A stretch of 39,732 nt of DNA from contig NZ_LZJI01000042.1 of assembly GCF_001667775.1 (NCBI RefSeq), positions 1-39,732 on the forward strand. Direction: 5' to 3'. The translations under genes and the position numbers were made by a program. This DNA comes from Mycobacterium sp. E1747 (GTDB lineage: Bacteria > Actinomycetota > Actinomycetes > Mycobacteriales > Mycobacteriaceae). The notes under the pieces were generated by a model that ran no database searches, was not told the origin of the DNA, and saw only the letters and a program-made list of their open reading frames with translations. This document shows positions 19,420-26,951 of this stretch, one piece after another; position 1 is the stretch's first letter, and each line of letters opens with the position of its first letter.

Positions 19420-20877
19420 CTAAGCAAGCACGCGGACGGTCCGCAGCGACGGATCCGCCGCGTCGGGAACGTTCATGCCGGCGCGCACACCGGAACACAG
19501 GTAGTCCAGCACGGCGTCGTTGAGCCGCTCGCCGGGCACCACCGCGGGAATCCCCGGCGGATACGGCGTGCACTGCTCGGCGGCCACGCGGCCCGCGGCC
19601 TTATCGGTGGGGACTTGCTCGACGCGTCCGAAGAAGGCGTCGCGCGGCAGGCAGACGGTTTCCAACTGCAGCTGCTCGGGTGAGGGCAGATCAATGGGCG
19701 GCGGCGGATCGAAGCCGTCGGCGGCCTTGCGCCAGGCCGCCAGCGCATCCATGAGGCGGCTCGCGGTTTCCTTGCCGTCGGCCATGGACAGCGTCGCCAG
19801 AATGCGGCGATGATCGCTCATCCCGGTGTCGATGTGCGCGTGCTCGCGCAGCCAGTCATGGGCCTGATAACCGGAGGTGCCCGTCGCGGACACGTCCATC
19901 AACACTTGCATCCGATCCAAGTCGTGGGATGCCTGCACGCCGAGCAATTCGTCGTCGAGCACCTTCACGTCGGGGATAGTTTCAATGTCCGCACGCAGCC
20001 GGTACGCGAGATCCAAAGCCCTGCCAAGCAATTCGTGTCCGCGCTGCACCATTTGGCGCCGCCATCCGTCCATGGCCGCATACACCAGGACGTTGGGGCT
20101 GGTGGTCATCAACAGGTCCGCGCATGCCGATAGACGGTCCTGGTCGATCCGGTCGCCCTGCACGTGAAACACGGAGCCCTGCTCGAAGCCGGCGCCCATC
20201 TTGTGGACGCTGACCACGCACACGTCCGCGCCGGCATCCATCGCCCAGGTCGGCAGCTGCTCGTGAAACGGCAGGTGCGCCCCCCATGCCTCGTCGACGA
20301 TCAACGGTTTGCCGCGCGCGTGGCAAACCTCGGCGATGCCGGCGATATCGGCGCAGGTGCCGTACGGGCTGGGGCTGACGATGAGCGCACCGGCGGCGTC
20401 CGGGTGCTTTTCCCAGGTCTCTTCCACCTGCTGCGGTGACGGCGGATGCGAGAAATGATGCTCGGCATCCCAGCGGGGAGTGATCCACCGGGGTTGCACT
20501 CCGGAGAAGATGAGCCCCGCCACGATCGACTTGTGACTGTCCCGGCCCACCAACAGGCTGCCGTCGCCCCCGGCCACGGCCATCATCGCCGCCTTGACCG
20601 ACAAGGAGCTGCCGCAGGTAGAGAACCAGGCGATGTCGGCGCCCACGGCCTCGGCCATCAGGTCTTCCGCGTGCTTCAGGTATTGGTGGCTGGTTCTGCG
20701 GTCGTCCAGCCCGCCGCTGGCCAGCACGTCGTCGGCGAACGGCTCGCGGCCCAGCACCTCGAGGACCCGTTCGTCGGTGCCGCGGCCCTGTCGGTGGCCA
20801 GGCGGCGTGAACCCGTACCTGTTCTTCTGGCGGTAATCGACCAGCGCATCTAACAGAGGAGCATCAGATTGGTCCAT
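19420..20877 (-). CDS. Ornithine/lysine/arginine-type PLP decarboxylase
   Basis: A 485-residue fold-type I PLP enzyme of the Orn/Lys/Arg decarboxylase major-domain family. The PLP lysine is K226 in VVSVHKMGAGFEQG; D195 in PLIVDEAWGAHLPF contacts the pyridine nitrogen; the phosphate-binding STCGSS loop is at residues 86-91 and the stacking histidine is likely H115 in GRDSHKS. The N-terminus (TPPGHRQGRGTD) is also typical. It is of the short type without an N-terminal wing domain, like Bacillus YaaO/SpeA. Its substrate (ornithine, lysine or arginine) cannot be told. It may contribute to polyamine or cadaverine formation or acid tolerance (inference). It lies tail to tail with the SDR gene, 40 bases apart, and about 100 bases downstream of amiA2 on the same strand. 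Confidence 0.88.
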   Translation of the reverse strand: MDQSDAPLLDALVDYRQKNRYGFTPPGHRQGRGTDERVLEVLGREPFADDVLASGGLDDRRTSHQYLKHAEDLMAEAVGADIAWFSTCGSSLSVKAAMMAVAGGDGSLLVGRDSHKSIVAGLIFSGVQPRWITPRWDAEHHFSHPPSPQQVEETWEKHPDAAGALIVSPSPYGTCADIAGIAEVCHARGKPLIVDEAWGAHLPFHEQLPTWAMDAGADVCVVSVHKMGAGFEQGSVFHVQGDRIDQDRLSACADLLMTTSPNVLVYAAMDGWRRQMVQRGHELLGRALDLAYRLRADIETIPDVKVLDDELLGVQASHDLDRMQVLMDVSATGTSGYQAHDWLREHAHIDTGMSDHRRILATLSMADGKETASRLMDALAAWRKAADGFDPPPPIDLPSPEQLQLETVCLPRDAFFGRVEQVPTDKAAGRVAAEQCTPYPPGIPAVVPGERLNDAVLDYLCSGVRAGMNVPDAADPSLRTVRVLA

Positions 20878-20974
20878 GGCGAAGGAGTACCCGCCTTGCC
20901 GCCGGCTATGCGACCGCCTCGAGCGCCCCGTACTCGCTCAGCGCCGCAAACGAATTCAACTTCTGCTTACGGTT

Positions 20975-22474
20975 TCACCTTCGTGGCGGCGGGGTGCCGG
21001 CCACCGGCGGCGCGCCCGCTTCGGCGTTCCACCACACCGTCGGCTGTTTGGTCGACCACCCGCACACGGCCTCCAGTTCGGCGGCAAGAGAAATGAGCAT
21101 GCCCTCGCTGTTGGCCGGCCCCATCAGTTGCACCCCGATCGGCAACCCCTCGGAAGTGAACCCGGCCGGCACGTTGATCGACGGCCAGCCCAGCAGGTTC
21201 CACGGGAAGGTCAGCGGACATGCGGCGATCATCGCGCGATCGGTGCCGAAGCTGCTCAACCGGTCGAACGCGCGCGCCAGCGGCGGCGGTTGGGCGGTCG
21301 TCGGAGCCAGAACGACATCGACGATGTCGAAGATCGAACCCACCCGCCGCTGGGCGGCTGCTTCGTGCCGCCGCGCGGTGCGCAGGATCGCCTGACCCAG
21401 CACGTGGCCCATGCGCAGGTTGGCCACGGTGCGGGGATCGAGGACCACCCCGTCGCCCAGCCGCTCCTCCCAGTCCCGCAGGCCGGCGGTGGACCGGGCG
21501 AGGAAGTCCCACGACAGCCGCAGGCCGTAGTCGGGATTGCCGGGGATGACGGTGTGGCCGAGCAACTCGAGTTGCTTGGCCACGGCCTGCGTCGCGGCCA
21601 GGATTTCGGGATGCAGCTTGGGCCGGAATCCCGTGTAGGGGAATCGGGTCGACAGCGCGATGTTGAGCGGGCCGGGCGCGATACCGACGTAGTCGGAGGC
21701 GGTGATCTGGGGCGGCTTGTGCCGGTCGCCCTCGACGTTGCCCGACGCGGCGTCGAGCACCAACGCCGCATCGGCCACCGTGCGGGCCAGCACGCCGTTG
21801 ACGGTGATGCCGTTGAACGCATCGGGCAGCGGCCAGGTGGAGATGCGGCCGCGCTGCGGCTTGATCCCCACCAGGTGCGTCCAGGCGGCGGGAATGCGGA
21901 TGCTTCCGGCGCCGTCGGAGCCGAGCGCGGCGGTGACCAGCCCCGCGGCCACCGCGGCCGCGCTGCCCCCGGACGAGCCGCCCGGGGTGTGTCGGCGCGA
22001 CCAGGGGTTGCGGGTGTGCCCGAAGCCGGGGCCGCTGGTGAACGGCCACTGGCCGAGCTCGCAGGTGTTGGTCTTGCCGACGATCACCGCGCCGGCGGCC
22101 TTGAGGCGGCGAACCACCTCGGCGTCGTGGGTGGCGGGCGGGACGTAGCCCTCGGTGCCGTAGGCGGTCGGCACTCCAGCAACGTCGACGTCGTCTTTGA
22201 CCGCGATCGGGATGCCGAGCAACGGCGCCGTGTCCCCGGCCGCCCGCCGGCGGTCGGCCGCCGCCGCGGCGGCCAGCGCCGACTCGGTGAGCACTACGCG
22301 GAAGGCGTTCAACGTCGGCTGGCTCGCGTGGATGGCGTGCAGGGACCGGCGCACCAGTGTGACCGATGTCACGGACCGGTTGGCCAGCTGATAGAGCAGG
22401 TCAGTGAGTGTGGGCAGGCGCTGGCCGCCCGATCCGAAAACGGACCCAGGACCTGACTCGGAAGCGCCAATCAC
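20975..22474 (-). CDS. amiA2: Amidase AmiA2
   Basis: A 499-residue amidase-signature hydrolase closely matching M. tuberculosis Rv2363. The Ser-cisSer-Lys triad can be placed: Lys in PIAVKDDVDV, the cis-Ser in TPGGSSGGSAAAVAAG and the nucleophile in GSDGAGSIRIPAAW. The enzyme cleaves amide bonds to acid and ammonia; its natural substrate is not known. GTG start at 22474, which reproduces the family N-terminus (GASESGPGS). The C-terminus is a little longer than I recall in M. tuberculosis, with a Pro/Ala/Arg tail. It is divergent from recO with 62 bases between starts, as in M. tuberculosis. Confidence 0.95.
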   Translation of the reverse strand: MIGASESGPGSVFGSGGQRLPTLTDLLYQLANRSVTSVTLVRRSLHAIHASQPTLNAFRVVLTESALAAAAAADRRRAAGDTAPLLGIPIAVKDDVDVAGVPTAYGTEGYVPPATHDAEVVRRLKAAGAVIVGKTNTCELGQWPFTSGPGFGHTRNPWSRRHTPGGSSGGSAAAVAAGLVTAALGSDGAGSIRIPAAWTHLVGIKPQRGRISTWPLPDAFNGITVNGVLARTVADAALVLDAASGNVEGDRHKPPQITASDYVGIAPGPLNIALSTRFPYTGFRPKLHPEILAATQAVAKQLELLGHTVIPGNPDYGLRLSWDFLARSTAGLRDWEERLGDGVVLDPRTVANLRMGHVLGQAILRTARRHEAAAQRRVGSIFDIVDVVLAPTTAQPPPLARAFDRLSSFGTDRAMIAACPLTFPWNLLGWPSINVPAGFTSEGLPIGVQLMGPANSEGMLISLAAELEAVCGWSTKQPTVWWNAEAGAPPVAGTPPPRR

Positions 22475-22536
22475 GGGGTACGAGACTAACCGGCGCGGAT
22501 ACCAGCATTGTCGCGGTGGGGTGCAAAACTATGCTG

Positions 22537-23337
22537 ATGCGGCTGTATCGAGACCGGGCTGTGGTTTTGCGCCAGCACAAGCTCGGCGAAGCCGACCGGA
22601 TCGTCACCTTGCTCACCCGCGATCACGGCTTGGTTCGCGCGGTGGCGAAGGGCGTTCGTCGCACCCGCAGCAAATTCGGCGCACGGCTGGAGCCGTTCGC
22701 GCACATCGACGCGCAACTGCATCCCGGCCGCAATCTCGACATCGTCACCCAGGTGGTCTCAATCGACGCGTTCGCCACCGACATCGTCAGCGACTACGGC
22801 CGCTACACCTGTGGGTGCGCGATGCTGGAAACCGCCGAACGCCTCGCCGGTGAGGAGCGGGCCCCCGCCCCGGCCCTGCACCGGCTCACGGTGAGCGCGC
22901 TGCGGGCGGTGGCCGACGGCCGCCGGTCCCGGGACCTGTTACTGGACGCCTACCTGCTGCGCGCCATGGGCATCGCCGGATGGGCTCCTGCGCTCACCGA
23001 ATGCGCGCGGTGCGCCACACCGGGGCCGCACCGGGCGTTTCATGTCGGCGCCGGGGGCAGCGTCTGCCCGCACTGCCGTCCGGCCGGTTCGACGACGCCG
23101 CCGCCGGGCGTGCTGGACCTGATGAGCGCGCTGCACGACGGTGATTGGGAGTTCGCCGAAAACGCCACGCAATCGCATCGCAGTTACGTCAGCGGGCTGG
23201 TGGCCGCGCACCTGCAATGGCACCTGGAGCGGCAGCTCAAAACGTTGCCATTGGTGGAACGCACGTATCACGTCGACCGCACCATCGCCGAGCGACGCGC
23301 AGCAGCGCTGATCGAGCAGGATTTGGACTGTGGCTAG
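22537..23337 (+). CDS. recO: DNA repair protein RecO
   Basis: A 266-residue RecO, which with RecF and RecR loads RecA on SSB-coated DNA and anneals strands. An N-terminal OB-fold ([21 protein letters not shown]) is followed by the helical domain with the zinc site CARCATPG...CPHC around residues 153-178. The start at 22537 gives the known beginning [11 protein letters not shown]; an ATG two codons earlier (22531) is equally possible, and neither has a good ribosome binding site. The open frame reaching back to 22408 is a shadow over the amiA2 start. The last 8 bases overlap the next gene. Confidence 0.95.
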   Translation: MRLYRDRAVVLRQHKLGEADRIVTLLTRDHGLVRAVAKGVRRTRSKFGARLEPFAHIDAQLHPGRNLDIVTQVVSIDAFATDIVSDYGRYTCGCAMLETAERLAGEERAPAPALHRLTVSALRAVADGRRSRDLLLDAYLLRAMGIAGWAPALTECARCATPGPHRAFHVGAGGSVCPHCRPAGSTTPPPGVLDLMSALHDGDWEFAENATQSHRSYVSGLVAAHLQWHLERQLKTLPLVERTYHVDRTIAERRAAALIEQDLDCG

Positions 23338-24223
23338 CAGGGCCCAGCGCAAGTCGGCGTCCGCCGTCTTTCCGCAGCTGCCTCCCGCGCCCGACGACTA
23401 TCCGGTCTTCCCCGAAAGGTCGACTTGGCCGGTGGTGTTCCCCGAGCTGCCGCCGGCTCCAGGCGGCGGCCCGAGCCGGCCGCCACAGCACATCTCGAAA
23501 GCGGCAGCGCCCCGAATCCCGGCCGATCGATTGCCCAACCATGTGGCGATCGTGATGGACGGCAACGGCCGCTGGGCCACCCAACGCGGCTTGACCCGTA
23601 CCGACGGTCACAAGGCGGGTGAAGCGGTCGTCATTGACATCGTCTGTGGTGCAATCGAAATCGGGATCAAGTGGCTCAGCCTCTACGCCTTTTCAACCGA
23701 AAACTGGAAGCGTTCGCCCGAGGAGGTCCGCTTCCTCATGGGCTTCAACCGCGACGTGGTGCGCATGCGCCGCGTGAACCTCAAGACCATCGGGGTCAAG
23801 ATCCGCTGGGTGGGGTCGCGTCCGCGGCTGTGGCGCAGCGTCATCAATGAATTGGCGATCGCGGAAGAGATGACCAAGGACAACGACGTCATCACCGTCA
23901 ACTACTGCGTCAACTACGGAGGCCGCGCCGAAATCGCAGAAGCCACAAAAGAAATCGCACGCCTGGCGGCCGCCGGCCGGCTGAACCCGGAGCGCATCAC
24001 CGAGGCGACGCTGGCGCAGCACCTCCAGCGACCCGACATCCCCGACGTCGACCTTTTCCTGCGAAGTTCGGGGGAGCAGCGGTCCAGCAATTTCATGTTG
24101 TGGCAGGCCGCCTATGCCGAATACATCTTCCAGGACAAACTGTGGCCCGACTACGACCGCCGCGACCTGTGGGCGGCGTGTGAAGAATACGCTTCTCGCA
24201 ACAGAAGATTCGGGAGCGCATAG
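23330..24223 (+). CDS. uppS: Decaprenyl diphosphate synthase (UppS family)
   Basis: A 297-residue cis-prenyltransferase homologous to M. tuberculosis Rv2361c, which makes decaprenyl diphosphate, the lipid carrier for peptidoglycan, arabinogalactan and LAM. The catalytic aspartate is D77 in [42 protein letters not shown] and the closing [16 protein letters not shown] are all present. The first 65 residues are a proline-rich N-terminal extension ([10 protein letters not shown] repeated in part as [10 protein letters not shown]), characteristic of the mycobacterial long-chain enzyme. GTG start overlapping recO by 8 bases. The TAG stop shares its G with the GTG that opens the repeat region. Confidence 0.95.
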   Translation: MASRAQRKSASAVFPQLPPAPDDYPVFPERSTWPVVFPELPPAPGGGPSRPPQHISKAAAPRIPADRLPNHVAIVMDGNGRWATQRGLTRTDGHKAGEAVVIDIVCGAIEIGIKWLSLYAFSTENWKRSPEEVRFLMGFNRDVVRMRRVNLKTIGVKIRWVGSRPRLWRSVINELAIAEEMTKDNDVITVNYCVNYGGRAEIAEATKEIARLAAAGRLNPERITEATLAQHLQRPDIPDVDLFLRSSGEQRSSNFMLWQAAYAEYIFQDKLWPDYDRRDLWAACEEYASRNRRFGSA

Positions 24224-24393
24224 TGGGGACCGGAAGCGCGGCGGAGCCGGGCGCACCGGGTCCTCACGAGGAGGATGCCGTGGGGACCGAAAGCGCGGCG
24301 GAGCCGGGCGCAACGGGTCCTCACCGGGAGGATGCCGTGGGGACCGGAAGCGCGGCGGAGCCGGGCGCAACGGGTCCTCACCGGGAGGATCAG
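24223..24393 (+). repeat. Three tandem 57-bp repeats, MIRU-like, in the uppS/YbjN junction
   Basis: Copies lie at 24223-24279, 24280-24336 and 24337-24393 and differ by only a few bases. Each starts GTGGGGACCG and ends with a GGAGGAT ribosome binding motif; the next copy's GTG, or the final gene's ATG, follows two to four bases after it. The length is a multiple of three, so the array reads through in frame as 19-residue repeats. Position between overlapping genes of an operon and coding-frame preservation are the features known for mycobacterial interspersed repetitive units. Copy number may vary between strains. Confidence 0.85.
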
Positions 24394-24822
24394 ATGCCAT
24401 CACTGCAGGAACGCCTGGCGTCGGTGCTCGGCGAAGTTCTTCCGGTCGAGGAGGAAACCGACGGGGCGCTGACCGTGCGCCATGGGGGGACCATCGCCTC
24501 ATTGCGGGTAGTGAACATCGCCGACGACCTCGACCTGGTGTCGCTGACCCAGGTCGTGGCCTGGGATCTGCCGCTCACCAAGAAGGTCAGCGATCAGGTC
24601 GTCAAGCAGGCCCGCGAGAGCAACTTCGGCAGTGTCACGCTCGTCGAGAAGATCAATGAGGAAGCCGTGCAGCGTAATTCGGGCAAGGGCACGGCCAAGA
24701 TTGGCGACGTGATGCTGCGCTATAACTTTCCCGGCGGCGGCCTGACCGATGACGCCCTGCGCACTCTGGTTCTGCTGGTGCTGGATTCGGGCGCCGGGAT
24801 ACGCCGCACGTTGACGGGTTAG
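24394..24822 (+). CDS. YbjN/Rv2360c-like protein
   Basis: A 142-residue protein matching M. tuberculosis Rv2360c in length and position, of the YbjN/type III-secretion-chaperone-like fold often found in actinobacteria. It shows SLQERLASVLGEVLPVEEE, TIASLRVVNIADDLDLVSL, RESNFGSVTLVEKI and NFPGGGLTDDALRTLVLLV. No signal peptide, membrane segment or catalytic motif is seen. The frame continues upstream through the three repeats to a GTG at 24223, giving a 199-residue version; the ATG at 24394 is preferred because it has GGGAGGATC just before it and gives the expected family start. Function unknown. It ends 4 bases before the converging hydrolase gene. Confidence 0.85.
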   Translation: MPSLQERLASVLGEVLPVEEETDGALTVRHGGTIASLRVVNIADDLDLVSLTQVVAWDLPLTKKVSDQVVKQARESNFGSVTLVEKINEEAVQRNSGKGTAKIGDVMLRYNFPGGGLTDDALRTLVLLVLDSGAGIRRTLTG

Positions 24823-24826
24823 TGCT

Positions 24827-25879
24827 TTAGGACACCGCCGATTCGATCAGCGCGACGGCTAGCGGTCCCCGGGCGTCGTGCTCGACGCGGTTCTGCAGCA
24901 ACGAGCGTAGGCGGTTTTGGTCGTGCTGAGCCGGTCGAGTCGAGTCGATGAACCGCTCGACGACCTCGACGAAGCGATCCGGGTCGTCTTTGAACGGCAT
25001 GTGCCCTGAGTTTTCGAATATCTCCAAGCGTGATCCGGGCACCGCCTCATGCGCTATCCGGGCATGGTGCACCGGGATCACCAGGTCGTCCTCGCCCCAA
25101 ATCAGTTGCACCGGAATGGGTTGCGCGAGGTAGCTTCGGTCCAGCATTGTGACGAATTGGCCGCGCCCGTCCACCACAGACCGCAAGGTGCGCGCGAACG
25201 CAGACAACGCGCGGGGGTCCCGGAAGCCCTCGAGCAGATTCACCACATCGGCGACATCGTGCCCGAGGTGGGTTGGGCGTAGCACGGTAGCCATGGCCCG
25301 CCCGAAGAATCGGATCGCAGGCATCACGCCCGGCATGCGCAGCATGCCCAGGGCCTCGCTGCCCAACGGCATCGCCGCCAATCGCAGGGCAACGCTTACA
25401 TCCTGGGCGACACCACCGCTGCTGACCAGCACGATGCGCTCGACCAGCTCGGGGTATTGATAGGCGAATTGCATTGCGACACCGCCGCCGAACGAGTGGC
25501 CGACCAGGGTGACGCGGTCAATGTCAAGCGCGGCAAGCAGGTCGCGCATGCCGTTCGCGAATGCCGCCAATGAGTAGTCGGCGCGGGGTTTGTCCGATTC
25601 CCCGTGGCCCAGCAGGTCCGGCGCGATCACCGTAAACCGTTGCGCAAGTTTGGCGTGTACGGGTTCCCATGCCGTGGACTTGTCGCCTACGCCGTGGATC
25701 AGGAGCAGCGCCGGTCCCGACCCGGCGACCCGGAAGGCGCGTCGGTGGCCATGGATGGTGCGAAATTGCAGTGACGGAGCCTCGACATCGCGCACGGGCC
25801 GCAGATGGGCCGAAGAATGGTTCCGCATGGTGCTCACTTCCCTGGAGTTCTTGCTTGTCTCGGCCCGTGGGCCACTCAT
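24827..25879 (-). CDS. Alpha/beta hydrolase (Rv2715-like)
   Basis: A 350-residue alpha/beta hydrolase. The oxyanion HGVGDKS is at 62-68, the nucleophile S129 in VGHSFGGG, the acid at D264/D265 in WGEDDLVIP and the histidine H293 in ENSGHMPFKDDP. The sequence is close to M. tuberculosis Rv2715 as I recall it (LRPVRDV, RFTVIAPDLLGHG, DKPRADYS, MRDLLAALDIDRVTL), a protein encoded elsewhere, so this is likely a paralogue or relocated copy. An internal ATG 17 codons in (RNHSSAHLRPVRD) is an alternative start. It lies between the YbjN-like gene and zur, which are neighbours in M. tuberculosis. Substrate unknown. Upstream is an unusual AT-rich patch with runs of T (25915-25934). Confidence 0.9.
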   Translation of the reverse strand: MSGPRAETSKNSREVSTMRNHSSAHLRPVRDVEAPSLQFRTIHGHRRAFRVAGSGPALLLIHGVGDKSTAWEPVHAKLAQRFTVIAPDLLGHGESDKPRADYSLAAFANGMRDLLAALDIDRVTLVGHSFGGGVAMQFAYQYPELVERIVLVSSGGVAQDVSVALRLAAMPLGSEALGMLRMPGVMPAIRFFGRAMATVLRPTHLGHDVADVVNLLEGFRDPRALSAFARTLRSVVDGRGQFVTMLDRSYLAQPIPVQLIWGEDDLVIPVHHARIAHEAVPGSRLEIFENSGHMPFKDDPDRFVEVVERFIDSTRPAQHDQNRLRSLLQNRVEHDARGPLAVALIESAVS

Positions 25880-25966
25880 GGGGTAGGAGCACGCGGGGGG
25901 CGCGTGCCGGACACTTTTTCGGAGAATTTTTTTCAGCCGTGCCGCGCCCGCCCGGCTCGGGTCAAC

Positions 25967-26359
25967 CTAGGACCCGCACTGTGAACACGTACCGAAGATC
26001 TCAATGGTGTGGCTGACGTCGGAGTAGCCGTGCTTGGCGGCGACTTGCGCCGCCCACTCCTCGACCTCGTGGTCGCCGACTTCAATGGCGGAACCACAGC
26101 TGCGACAGACCAGATGGTGATGGTGGTGCTCGGAACACCTGCGGTAGACCGACTCGCCGGTGTCGGTCCGCAGCGTGTCGACCATTCCCGCCGCCGCCAT
26201 GGATTGCAGTGTCCGGTAGACCGTGGTCAGCCCGATGTTCTCGCCGCGGCGGCGCAGCTCGTCGTGCAATTCCTGCGCCGAGCGGAAGTCGTCGAGCGTC
26301 TCCATCAGCGTCGATATCGCCGCGCGCTGCCGGGTCGACCGGACACTGGCGCCCGTCAA
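25967..26359 (-). CDS. zur: Zinc uptake regulator Zur (FurB)
   Basis: A 130-residue Fur-family repressor that shuts off zinc-uptake and alternative ribosomal protein genes when zinc is plentiful. The winged helix covers residues 1-75 (STRQRAAISTLMETLDDFRS, TTVYRTLQSMAAAG). Metal-site residues are all present: C75, the HHHHH cluster at 78-82, the structural CxxC at 85/88 and the C-terminal CxxC at 125/128. The start is a TTG at 26359 whose TGA overlap with the smtB stop (TTGA) shows translational coupling; no ATG or GTG lies nearby in frame. Matches M. tuberculosis Rv2359. Confidence 0.96.
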   Translation of the reverse strand: MTGASVRSTRQRAAISTLMETLDDFRSAQELHDELRRRGENIGLTTVYRTLQSMAAAGMVDTLRTDTGESVYRRCSEHHHHHLVCRSCGSAIEVGDHEVEEWAAQVAAKHGYSDVSHTIEIFGTCSQCGS

Positions 26360-26760
26360 AGCGTGTCCTCGCTCGCGTGGGCGACCGCGTCCACCACGAT
26401 GTGCGCCAAGTGGTGGTCGGCAAGCCGGTACAACACCTCGCGGCCGGAGCGTTCGCCCGCGACGACGCCGGCGGCCTTGAGAATCTTCAAGTGCTGGCTC
26501 ACCAGCGGCTGCGGCACGCCGAGCGCGTCGACCAGCTCGTGCACGCAGCGGTGGGATTCGCGCAGCTGCAGCACGATGGCGATCCGCACGGGTGCGGCCA
26601 GCGCGCGCAGCAGCTCACCGGCGGCATCGAGGATCTCCCGCGGCGGCGGCACCGGGTAATCGGTCAGGGCGCCGGACCTGGTTCCGCCGTGCTCGTGGGC
26701 AACCACGCTGATGTCATCAGCGGTGGTCGGCATCGACGGCGGGGAGGGGGACATCGCCAT
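26356..26760 (-). CDS. smtB: Zinc-responsive ArsR/SmtB-family repressor
   Basis: A 134-residue winged-helix metal sensor, first gene of the smtB-zur operon and counterpart of M. tuberculosis Rv2358. The DNA-recognition helix is VPQPLVSQHLKILKAAGVV. The alpha-5 zinc site is fully conserved: D115, H117, H128 and E131, with the spacing DxH-x10-HxxE of cyanobacterial SmtB. In M. tuberculosis the protein leaves the DNA when it binds zinc, so zur is made when zinc is high (family knowledge). The first ATG is used; a second ATG two codons later is possible. An 8-bp palindrome about 80 bases upstream is the likely operator. Confidence 0.95.
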   Translation of the reverse strand: MAMSPSPPSMPTTADDISVVAHEHGGTRSGALTDYPVPPPREILDAAGELLRALAAPVRIAIVLQLRESHRCVHELVDALGVPQPLVSQHLKILKAAGVVAGERSGREVLYRLADHHLAHIVVDAVAHASEDTL

Positions 26761-26842
26761 GGGAGAGAGTCATCACCTCGGAAAGTGCCAGGTTGTGGGG
26801 GGATCCGCCGGAAGGTCTCGCGGGCGGCCGACTTCCACTGTC

Positions 26843-26862
26843 ACATGCGTGATGACGCATGT
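26843..26862. promoter_or_regulatory. Palindrome upstream of smtB, candidate SmtB operator
   Basis: ACATGCGT and ACGCATGT form a perfect 8+8 dyad with a 4-base spacer (GATG). It lies near the middle of the smtB-glyS divergent region, about 83 bases from the smtB start and 90 from the glyS start. ArsR/SmtB repressors bind such short dyads in their own promoters; the assignment is inference. Confidence 0.55.
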
Positions 26863-26951
26863 CAAAGACCGCGGCGCCGATCGTTACCATGACTGATGCT
26901 CTGCGTGCGGCGGTCGATCGCTGCGCGTGACCGATCAAACCCGGAAAGGGA

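Noticed and set aside
20876..22456. 526-codon plus-strand open frame opposite amiA2
   Set aside because: Antisense shadow; amiA2 is a clear amidase with its catalytic triad.
24223..24393. CRISPR array
   Set aside because: The repeats are directly adjacent with no spacers and preserve the coding frame.
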